64,000 nt of DNA, taken from Chrysomallon squamiferum. Lineage: Eukaryota > Mollusca > Gastropoda > Neomphalida > Peltospiridae. The translations under genes and the position numbers were made by a program. The DNA lies in assembly GCA_012295275.1 (NCBI GenBank), contig CM022666.1, positions 7,525,265-7,589,264 on the forward strand. The letters run 5' to 3'. Below the pieces are notes generated by a model, which saw nothing but the letters and a program-made list of their open reading frames with translations, made no database searches and was not told the origin of the DNA. Of the stretch, positions 12,880 through 64,000 are shown in pieces. How positions within the stretch are numbered: the stretch's first letter is position 1; each line of letters starts with the position of its first letter.

Positions 12880-13180
12880 TGTTTGCGTCTTTAGCGCGTG
12901 CCAAGCAGAAGTTTGCGGACGAACAAATATGGCTGACACGTGCGAATGAAAATAGCTAACGGCAACTCCAACTTTGTTCATTTTAAAAGCAATTATCCCT
13001 AATTACAGGCGGCGATTACTTATCGCTGAAACTGTCAAATCAGGTTGCAAAATCTCATTCTTTAAAGTTTAGCTCAATAAATCAAATGAGTAATGAGAAG
13101 AGAGTGGTTTTTGTAAAAATTTGCTGTGAACTAAGCGATTGGTTGATAGTGGAAAGAGGTAAACAAAGGGACATAATTAG
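12880..13180. promoter_or_regulatory. Second candidate conserved non-coding element
   Basis: About 300 bp of complex sequence with no open frame, about 1.8 kb from the POLA1 3' end. On the minus strand it reads TAATTAGGGATAATTG (12990-13005), which combines paired-class TAATTA and bicoid-class GGATAA cores. Flanks are AT-rich repeats. Inferred enhancer. Confidence 0.4.
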
Positions 13181-13934
13181 ATCACGAAATTAGTAATTAC
13201 GTGTTTGAAAATTTTAACATGTATTAATTAAAAATCCTGGCCTGAAAATAAAATTATTTATTTTGTAATTAAAAAATTAGCTTATCTCCATTTCCAAATC
13301 GTTGAAATGAAAGAAAGTGTCTTGCTAAATATACATTATAAAAACTGCCCATAATTTTGCCTTTAACTTCAAACCTGAAAATGAACTAGCTACACGTTTG
13401 GAGCCAATTTTTTATTTTATTTTTATTTTTTGACAAAATTTCATTAATTTCCTTCTTATCATGTAATTCTTTGATACGAACAAATTCAAATATGCCAGAG
13501 TAAAATTATTTTTGGGATATAATGTTCTGAACAATAAATTACGATGTTTCTACAACAAAACACTGTGGAGATTTCGATGATCGTATTTATAATGATCGTT
13601 TGCTGTAACGTGAATCTTACCTATGACGTCGAAGAAAACTACAATAACGAGAACATCAGAAAGGCAGGGAGCTTGACTTTTGTTTTTCAGCTATCAGTTT
13701 ATATGAAAGTTTCAAAGTAAATTTCTTGGTAGATGAAAGGTAACTTGTAATAGTATCCTTCGAACTTAACCAGCAAAAACGTATGTAATTCGAAACATTG
13801 AAACGATATTCATTGCTTCGTATTATGTTCAGGATTTATTATTATTATTACTACTACTACAATGATAAGAATAACAGTAAAAATAATGATGATGATGATA
13901 TTACTATTACTACTACTACTAATAAAACAATTTC

Positions 13935-13985
<51 letters not shown>

Positions 13986-14979
13986 GACAATAACAAAATA
14001 AATATTTTATAATTACTGATTGAAAGTAATAATTTATGGTAAGCCTGAAATATTTTTTAAATATAACAAACATTAGCAAATAATTTTATAACCCATTTAT
14101 TACAAGATTAAGTAATATTACTTACAAAATATGTATATATGTATATATACAGTGTGAAAAAAAAAATCCAAAAATATAATATAAAATTTATATTTTTGTA
14201 CATTCTGCTTTAAGTGTAACTGTTATTAAAAACATATTTAAAATCAAAATAAGAATATCATCAAAATACATGATCACTGATGTATTTATACTGATATAAA
14301 TTATTTATATTACAACTGAACTTTTTTTTTTAAAGTTACACCAACCACAATATGACAACTCATTTATTTTCTGAAATTCTGCATCAGCTGTTTTAAATCC
14401 TTAAGATATGAATGAATGCATGAACATTAAAACCATTACAAAAATAATTTAAATCACAACTTGGAACAGCAACTACAGTTGGCAAAAATGCAATAAATAC
14501 AAATATTTGAAACTGAATTTAAATGTTTCAAAAATGAAAAATGTTAATATTAATTTACTAAACACGTGTAAATTTAATTAAATAACTAATGTCTGTTTGA
14601 ACTGATTAATCTACACAATGTACAATTTTTACCACAAATGTCATTAAAACTTATTTATGTTCTTCAACATTCGAATGACAGCAGTATTAAATACTTTTAT
14701 TTCTTTTCTGACATTTCAGAAATCCAAAGCTACTAAAAATACATTCACTACACACAAAGTTTTTAATAAAAAAAATAAACAAGAATTTTTTTGCTGCCTA
14801 ATTTATATTTGCAGTTCATTTAAAAGATCTTTTAAGGAACAAACTGGTTATGGTCATAAAGGATTTCCGTGTCACTTTTTGTTGGCAGTCTGCCTTTCAA
14901 GGAATGATCAGGGGATGATAGGAGATGATTATTTGGTCCCTTATAGAACACAGTCCATTTAAAAGAAATCTTTCCCACC
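13181..14979. other. AT-rich spacer 3' of POLA1
   Basis: Contains an AAT array (13938-13985) and dispersed-repeat copy B (14690-14790). No other feature is visible. The open frame over 14657-14962 is AT-rich spacer sequence and has no family signature. Confidence 0.65.
14690..14790 (+). repeat. Dispersed repeat, copy B
   Basis: Second copy of the element at 7988-8085, same orientation, with several substitutions and an A-rich end. It sits just beyond the POLA1 polyadenylation signal. Confidence 0.75.
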
Positions 14980-14985
14980 TTTATT
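14980..14985 (-). terminator. POLA1 polyadenylation signal
   Basis: AATAAA on the minus strand, 28 nt after the stop codon at 15013-15015, giving a very short predicted 3' UTR. No stronger candidate lies closer. Confidence 0.55.
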
Positions 14986-15012
14986 ATGTGTTTTATGGAA
15001 ATGATATTGAGT

Positions 15013-43516
<28,504 letters not shown>

Positions 43517-43519
<3 letters not shown>

Positions 43520-43560
43520 TTTCCCGCAAATTTCTTTATTTATGTTTGGCGCTATAAAGG
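43517..43560 (-). promoter_or_regulatory. POLA1 promoter-proximal E2F-type sites
   Basis: TTTCCCGC at 43520-43527 (GCGGGAAA on the gene strand) abuts the start codon, and TTTGGCGC is at 43545-43552. Both match the E2F consensus TTTSSCGC. POLA1 is a classical E2F target expressed at G1/S. The closeness to the ATG implies a short 5' UTR. Function is inferred from motif and gene identity. Confidence 0.55.
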
Positions 43561-44170
43561 GAGGCAACTCTAATATGTTTCATTAAATTTTGTTATTATT
43601 TCGTAATTTATTCATCCTCCCTATAACTTTGTCCTCGTTTACAGAAATGATATTAAAACAGACTTAAATATAGCTGCATTCAAAAATTCTTCTTCTTCTT
43701 TTTATTATAGTTATTATTAGCAGTATTTCAACTTAGTTTCAAATAAAAATAAAATAATAATTTTAAAAAAAAAATGACCAAAGCTTCTCAGATTCATTTA
43801 ATTTTTAAAAACTCAGGCAAAAGCAATAAAACTGTTGGAATGGAATAAAACCTTCAAGATAACGCATTTGATTGTATATATTGGGATTTATCAGTTCCAC
43901 ATCATTGTTAAATATGTTATGACAATTCAGGCATTCATTAAAATTTAGATCGAACGTGCCATCTGGAGGAAATTATAAAAATATGGTTCACAGATATGAA
44001 TATAAAATGTTCTTGTTTTCGTTGAACATCGATCTTCGAAAAGGAGTTAATGTATGCAGTAACACAGACCAATGCATAGGCATGTATATGTAAAAGTTTG
44101 TAAAACATTATTTTATCTCTCTCTCCTTACTACATTATACATACATACATACATACATACATACATTCAT

Positions 44171-44201
<31 letters not shown>

Positions 44202-47200
44202 TACATACATACATATATATATACAGTTAACATGTTTTTTCTTTAATCGTTATCTTCCACAATAGAAAACGGTTAAATGTGAGTGCTGCCAAAATTGTAA
44301 GGAAATAATTAATGACAAACATCGTGTTATATCTAAGTTAGCGAGACTACCATGAACCGTCTGCTGATATAAACTGTTGCCTTTCATATTTCTTGAATAA
44401 ATATTATTTCCGAATAATAAAATAATAATACAGTTCTAAACATTAACAATAACGTTGTAATTAGGAGACATTTAAACGTAATTATTCGAGAAAATGCCCT
44501 TATTTAAACACAAACCGATGACGTAGTTCACATGTACACATGTCACCTTTATCGATTTTGAGAACACGTCCGTTTTTATTTTATGAATCACAGCTGATAT
44601 ATTTGTGTAAGTATTATTGTTTGAAAATTTACATTTTAATCAAAAAGTGTTTAATTACCACCTTACATATATTTAACTATATACAGGGTTTTTTTTAGAA
44701 TTTTAAGAGGTGGATAATGGATGCAAAATTGTTGCCTGGAATCTTCAATCTGTATCTCGCCTTCTCGGATTAACAAATGAAATGTAATAAATTACATAAT
44801 GATTATTTCATTATTTGTTATTTGTGATCAAATTCACATGGTCGAAATATTTTAAGAATATAAACAGCAGTGACTTTTATAATAATATTTAGAAACAAAT
44901 TTAAAAGCACCATTTTATCTTCTTTTTTTTTTTTTTTTTTTTTACGCGAAATAAATAAGCACGTGATAATTAATAAGTGGAAAAAATAGAATAGATAATG
45001 TAACTGTATATCACTGTATGTGAGTGGCCAGCATGAAAACAACTATTTAAAGTTATGTACCTTTTTGTAGTTTTATTAATGTTACTTTTGTTATTAAATC
45101 AAACATTTTTCTTAATGAAAGACAAATAAACAAAGAAAAACAAAAATAAACATCATAACATGTATTGTCATAATTAGTCTTTTTTTTAAATTAATTTTTA
45201 TGTACATTTTAAAAATCTGATCAAAATTAAAATATATATACATGTAAGAAATGGAACTGAATAAAGTTATTTTAGATTTTTATGTTAGCTTCTATTCAGT
45301 TTTTATTATTATTATTACTACTACTACTTCATCTACTACTACTACTACTGCTACTACATATTTTATTTTATCCTTATTGAGATCCATGTATGTCAAATTT
45401 AAATAAAACATTTTACATCTTTTGTTTTATTTGCAGTTCGTTTCAGTAGTTTGATGTTTTAACTTTCAGAATGATTTTGAAAAGTAAGGAATATTACAAA
45501 ATTGCTTTGCTTCAAATTAGGGTGTGGGATTCTAAATATATTATCCAGTAGGGTATTCAACATTTGGTGCATAGTATATTTTGTTTATATTTTATAACTT
45601 TTCCAAACATGCTTTTCTTTACATATAATAACTTGATGTGCAAGTACAAACCTACACGAGGAAACTGTGTGGTTGGGCACTGTGTAATACAGTATACTTT
45701 GATCAATTAAATCAGAATTTGAATCAGAAAAATAGTTATTTATAAATATATAGAAGCACGATTTTATCATTTTTATTTTTTAAATATATATTTTTTGTGA
45801 AATATATATATATGTATTTTAAATAATATAATATTATCATTTATAGTTAATTTTTAAAATTATTATATATATATATAATGAAATAAATATAAAAAATATA
45901 TATTATTATTATTACTGTTTTATTTTATTATTTTTTTATTTTATTTTACTCATTTGTACTTTTAGATAGGTACTTACTTGGAATGAACAGTTAGATAAAC
46001 AGTCTGATTTGCTTTTTTTTTCTTTCTATAATTCCAAATATGTTGCAGCGTTTTACTGAAAAACATAATAATAATACTGAAATGAATAATTATTATTTTA
46101 TCATCTACTAATGCTAAAGTGTGGCATATAACATTGCAAACCTGAAATTATGTGCAAAAATTTGAAATGTCAGTATGACCACATATAGCTGAAAAGCCTT
46201 TGTGGCATTTTATTATTTTTATTATTATTATTATTTTATTTTTTTTACATTTTATTATTATTATTTTTGTTTATTAATTTATTTTATTTTGTTTGTATAT
46301 TTTATTATTTTTTGGTAATATTTGTTTACAGTTATTATGAAAAATTATTTGAATACTTATGAATATTTATTTATTTCTATTGTTATTTTTTTTTTTTTTC
46401 CCCTCTTTCTGAATCATATTATTACTGGGGTGGGTTTAGTTGGCTTTGTTGGTTTAATTTTGGTTTGTGTAGAACAGTTTCATGTATATGCCTAACGGTT
46501 TGGGTTTAACATTATTTTTAATTTGAATTTTGTTTGATGTAACCTTCGTGAATATATATTATCATGAATATAACCAGTTAGCTGTTTCTGTAACCGTTCT
46601 AACAATAATTATAAATAAAAAATGTGTTAATAATATGTAACATCAATAAGAAAAATGAAGAATGCTATGAATATATTTACTATTTTAATTCTAGAAAAAA
46701 GGAATAAAAGGATAAAATTGAAATATGTATTTCATCCACATAATATTAATTAAAATGTTACTTTTATTTTAAATATACCTGCAATAAAATTTCCCATATT
46801 TCATTCACATATTTGTAACTGTAAGTAAAACTTTAGATTTAGATTACATATGAGAATAATTAATTTTTTTTTCCATTGTAATTTGTATAGATATAATTAT
46901 TTAGGTACAGCATTACATTTGCCATATACCTAGAATAAGATAGTAATTTTTATTTAAAATTGACGATGAGTGAAGGATAAGAACAACTGCAAATTAATTA
47001 TTTTTATTCACTCCATAGAGATTTCAGTGATTCATTGAAGTACCAATTTATAAAGACAGATAGATAGATAGATAGATAGGTAGTTAGATAATTATAAATA
47101 TATAGATATAAATACACATGGAGAGAGAGAGAGATTTATTACATGTAAAAAATAGCTACTCTTTATAGTTGCTTGTATTCATTATTTGACTGTTATATGT

Positions 47201-48300
47201 CTTAGTTTTCTAACCATTGTGTAAAAAAATAATATCATTTTCAGATTTTTTAGATGCTTAGTAATTCAGAAAATATAAACTGTAACCTTATAAAAATTAA
47301 TAACAGAATCTCATCATTGTTGTTTGATACATAAATGAGTTATATGATTCAGAATCAGAATGGAATAGATGAAGTTCAGTTTCTTTTTTTTTTTTTTTTT
47401 TTTGGCATGTATTTACCCGACTGAAGCCATTTTGTTATTTTCTATGCATTGTGTAAAATATAATAATGAATTAGTAAATTTTGCTTTTGTAATTGTGCAG
47501 GTGGTTTGAAATATATTGTGTAGATGGTAAAATAATGCACAAAAAACCCCCTTCCTAACTTGAAAAATGTAAGAAATAGTTGTGAAGTGTTTCTTCAGTG
47601 TTTTGTAGAAATAGTTCTGGATATTTTTGTAGACCTGTAGTGGAAAATGGTCACATGTTTTGAAAAGTGTCTTCTACAGTTTTATACACTTTTTAACAAC
47701 ATTTAGGAATTGAATTTCTTTCCTATTTATATGTAAGCATTTCTACTGTTAAATATATTTTACACAAACAACTTGTATGGACCATTTATGGTTAATTTTG
47801 TTGGTTTTAAAAAAATAATAATAATAAAAAGAAGAAGAAGAAAAAGAAAAACATAAATATAAAATAGAATGAGTTGAAGCATTTTTATGGCTTTTTTCAG
47901 TAATTTGAGACATATTTTAATTCACGTCTTTTTAACACACAGAATAAAATGAAATAAAAAAAAATTTCTGTAACTTAAAACCAAAGGCAAAAGGGGAAAA
48001 TAAATTATTTACACAATATTATTATTCTCTGAAGATGAAAAAAAGGGAAATTTCGTTAAGAAAAGTACAAAAGACTATTTTACATATATTAAATGAAATA
48101 AAAAATTAAAAATACCAAAAAAACAACAAACAATCACCATTAAAAATAAAAAAAATGTAAAATACACAGAATGACAGTTTTTATTTTAAAAATACATGTC
48201 ACCTCTCCACTGTTACTCATTGTAGTTTGATCCTTTTGACATTATCATGAAATACTTTTTCTCATTCTTTAATGTGAGTTTATCAGTAAACACAGGAGAT
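43561..48300. other. Intergenic DNA between head-to-head POLA1 and PCYT1
   Basis: AT-rich and gene-free on both strands. It includes a CATA array (44140-44170) joined to a CA tract (44171-44198), TAC repeats (45315-45360), GATA repeats (47060-47090) and poly-T runs (44921-44943, 47383-47403). No exon-like or structured-RNA segment was recognised. Confidence 0.65.
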
Positions 48301-48521
48301 GATGCAGTCGCGGGTCAATGAACTTGAGTCAGTGAGTATGCGTATGTAACACATGTCTACGTGTGCATGCTGTAAGTAAACGTTCAGGAGACTCGGGACT
48401 TTGCCTTCTCTGGATAGAAGTTATTTCTCTGTCTGTTTTCATCGTCTCAGGACCTCACTGTGCCTTAGTGTGTGTATCAGGAATTGCTGCTTGAACCCCT
48501 GCGTGAAAGAACTAATTAATA
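48301..48521 (+). promoter_or_regulatory. PCYT1 5' region
   Basis: More complex, GC-richer sequence than its flanks, leading into the start codon. An in-frame TAA lies at 48513-48515, so the reading frame cannot begin further upstream within this exon. No TATA box stands out. The extent of the 5' UTR is inferred. Confidence 0.4.
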
Positions 48522-61603
<13,082 letters not shown>

Positions 61604-61679
61604 CCGAGATGAAATAAATAAATAAATAAATTATCTGTCCACAAGTTTTTATTTTGAAAATAACTGGATATTTTTCCAC

Positions 61680-61681
<2 letters not shown>

Positions 61682-61721
<40 letters not shown>
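61682..61721. repeat. Poly-T in the PCYT1 3' UTR
   Basis: T homopolymer of about 40 nt, 80 bp after the PCYT1 stop codon. Confidence 0.9.
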
Positions 61722-62051
61722 CTATTTTTCATATATTCTTGTTGCTGTGATATTTAGAACAGAACTGCAGTGTGTAGGAACAAGATGAAGTGAAGATTTA
61801 TTAATTTAGTTTATTAGTTGAAAAATATGTAGAAGAGTTTTTTGTTTGTTTTGTTTTTCAAATTGTTTTCTTGGGGTGGCTTTCTGGGTTTTTTTAACAA
61901 TTTTACTTTGGCTATTTTTGGTTTTATTTGTAAGGTTATTATGTTGTTGTTTTTCTCATTTTTCTTATTATTTCCTTATTATTTCCTTATCATTTTTCAA
62001 GTTATTATTCTGTTTTTATCTTTTTCTTAGTGTGTATTTTTTTTATTTTAA

Positions 62052-62082
<31 letters not shown>

Positions 62083-62094
62083 TTATTATTATTA

Positions 62095-62141
<47 letters not shown>
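62052..62141. repeat. (ATT)n array in the PCYT1 3' UTR
   Basis: About 90 bp of ATT units just before the candidate polyadenylation signals. Confidence 0.95.
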
Positions 62142-62142
<1 letters not shown>

Positions 62143-62192
62143 ACAGGCGATTATTCTGTTTTTGCCTCTTTTAATTATTGCAGATTGTTTTT

Positions 62193-62203
62193 AATAAAAT
62201 AAA
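62193..62203 (+). terminator. PCYT1 polyadenylation signals
   Basis: Two overlapping AATAAA hexamers (62193-62198 and 62198-62203) about 590 bp after the stop codon, followed by a T/GT-rich segment. Confidence 0.55.
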
Positions 62204-62339
62204 GTGTATTTTGTAACTTTTATACATAATTGTAAATTTTTCAATCTGTAATATGAATAGCTCTCTACATGTTCACAATAGTGTGCTTTTACTTAAAACT
62301 GAAAACCCTGTAAACAAAACATTTTGAAAGATGTATCTG

Positions 62340-62545
62340 TTTCAACTATACATAACTGTATTTCAACTGTCTACATAACTATTTCAACTTTATACATAAT
62401 TGTATTTCAACTATACATAACTGTATTTCAACTACACATAATTGTATTTCAACTGTCTACATAATTGTATTTCGACTATACATAACTGTATTTCAACTGT
62501 CTACATAACTGTATTTCAACTTTATACATAACTGTATTTCAACAC
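62340..62545 (+). repeat. About 20-bp minisatellite
   Basis: About ten units of the form TACATAACTGTATTTCAACT with small variations (ACTATACATA, ACTGTCTACATA, CTTTATACATA). Downstream of the PCYT1 polyadenylation signals. Confidence 0.9.
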
Positions 62546-62699
62546 TGTGCAATGTGTATGTAATGTAGAAACCATTTTACCTTGTTTTGTATAATATGTA
62601 CATATTATATCATTTTATTTCTGTCTTGGAATTCTGTCTTTATCCAAGCCTTTTGAGAAAAAAAAAAAAAATTCATAGTCTTCAGCTTCTGTTGTAAGT

Positions 62700-63480
62700 T
62701 CTCCATATTAATTTGAAATCACAAAAATAATATTAAAAAAATTATTGTATTTCTGTAGTAGCATTTGTATCCCTGTATGTTACAAATTTTATGAATATAT
62801 AAAATGTTCCAAAACATTTACAATAAGTATTATATACATATTGCACATGTTCTAATAATAATATTTCATACTATCAACTATTCATAATTTTCTTAAATGT
62901 ATTCTAGATTTTATGTACACATTCTAAATATATGCTGTTGCAAATTTTCTAATAATATTATTTCACACACTATTATATCAGGTATAATAATAATATAACA
63001 TACTAACAATTTCCAAAATGTATTCTAAATATTACATACTGTAAATTTTCTAATAATGCTTCACACTATCAACAAATGCAGATTTTTCAAAAATGTACAC
63101 AAGTAAACTCACTGACTGCATTATGTAACATTTTGCCAAATGATGCCCAAGTTTCCAAACATGTCCAAGGATTTTCAGAGTTACTCCGAACTCTCTGAAT
63201 TTATTCAAAGCTTTCCAAAGATTTCCCAAGGTTTCTGAGTCAATTTCAAGGATTTCAGAATTTATTTATAATCTAGTCATATACACTGGCATTGTTTTAA
63301 ATGAATTCATGGCATTCTCTATATAAACAAGTCTTTTCAAAAGTATTCCAAGCTTTGTGAGTGTATTCGGTGCTTTCAGAAATTTATTTCAAATTCTTTA
63401 ATGTGTTCAAAGATTTCCAAAGGTATTCCAAGCTTTGTGAATTTAGTTGAAGCTTTTCAAATGAATTCCAAAATCTTTAA
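62700..63480. repeat. Two successive blocks of degenerate short tandem repeats
   Basis: 62850-63090 has three to four copies of a unit with AAATTTTCTAATAATA, TTTCACACTATCAACAA and AAATGTATTCTAAATAT. 63130-63480 has about ten diverged copies of a 20-25 bp unit such as AAAGATTTCCAAAGGTATTC or CCAAGCTTTGTGAATTTA. No gene. Confidence 0.65.
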
Positions 63481-63554
63481 TATTTACATAAATTGAAATA
63501 ATACAAGGTGGATGTTTTTTTTTAAATGATGTAGGTTTCTATGATAATTCTTTG

Positions 63555-63770
63555 TATTATTTATTATATTATATTATATTAAATTATATTATATTATATT
63601 ATATTATATTATATTATTATTTATATTATAATATATTGTATTATATTTTATTTTATTATTTTGTATAGATAGGTAGGTAGGTAGGTAGGTAGGTAGGTAG
63701 ATATTTTTTTTAATTTATTTTATTTTACTTTTATTATTTTGTTTAGATAGATAGTTACTTGGACAGACAG
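63555..63770. repeat. ATATT and GTAG simple repeats
   Basis: TATAT/ATTATA pentamers (63557-63620), GTAG tetranucleotides (63671-63699), then GATA/GACA remnants (63745-63770). The remainder to 64000 shows nothing recognisable. Confidence 0.85.
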
Positions 63771-64000
63771 ATATATATATTTTATTTTTATTCCTTTTAC
63801 ATATTTACTGTTTATTTAATGTTGGTTATTTAGAAAAACTGACTGTTTTTTTCAGCAGTAGACTAAATTCAATGTTTCTGGCATTATTTGGCAATATATT
63901 CTAGTCTGTATGTCTGTTAGTACATGTTTCATTTTTGAAAGTTAATGTTCAAATTGTTTCCAGGAAGTAAATTCATTGTTTCACTTTAAAAGAAGATAAA

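Noticed and set aside
14657-14962. 101-codon plus-strand frame 3' of POLA1
   Set aside because: Overlaps an interspersed repeat and AT-rich spacer. No recognisable protein.
61842-62142. 98-codon Phe/Leu-rich frame
   Set aside because: T-rich 3' UTR and ATT repeats. No membrane-protein family is recognisable beyond composition.

Overview
The window is animal nuclear DNA. It is very AT-rich, packed with microsatellites, and its genes are split into short exons with GT..AG introns. Codon content, intron density and the kinds of simple repeat (AAAT, AAAC, GATA, TAC, GA, CA) suggest a lophotrochozoan invertebrate, probably a mollusc. The species is inferred only weakly and not proven. There are no bacterial or viral operons, rRNA, CRISPR arrays or obvious tRNAs.

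Three genes can be read. (1) 3898-4401 (+) is the 3' coding exon of an aristaless/ARX-type paired-like homeobox gene; its earlier exons lie left of the window. (2) 15013-43519 (-) is a complete gene for the catalytic subunit of DNA polymerase alpha (POLA1), with 39 coding exons encoding 1486 residues nominally. (3) 48522-61603 (+) is a complete CTP:phosphocholine cytidylyltransferase gene (PCYT1A/B orthologue), with nine coding exons and 351 residues. A possible small nested gene or decayed copy lies at 23918-24430 (+) inside a POLA1 intron.

The order and orientation (ARX-type gene tail-to-tail with POLA1, POLA1 head-to-head with PCYT1) are those of human PCYT1B-POLA1-ARX on Xp22. The window therefore looks like an ancient bilaterian microsynteny block. 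The 10.6 kb between the homeobox exon and POLA1 holds several islands of non-repetitive, GC-richer, non-coding sequence with homeodomain-type sites (about 6820-7250, 9840-10200 and 12880-13180). These are candidate cis-regulatory elements.

Layout: 1-3897 intron or flank with microsatellites; 3898-4401 homeobox exon; 4402-15012 regulatory-looking and repetitive intergenic DNA; 15013-43519 POLA1; 43520-48521 shared 5' intergenic region with E2F-type sites at the POLA1 start; 48522-61603 PCYT1; 61604-64000 its 3' UTR and repetitive flank.

Unusual points: two single-base frame breaks in otherwise conserved POLA1 exons; a 59-bp minisatellite that has copied the exon 7 splice donor of PCYT1 four times; a 64-bp duplication of the exon 6 acceptor; an inverted partial copy of PCYT1 exon 8 in an upstream intron; a perfect 26-bp hairpin; and a 547-bp recent tandem duplication.
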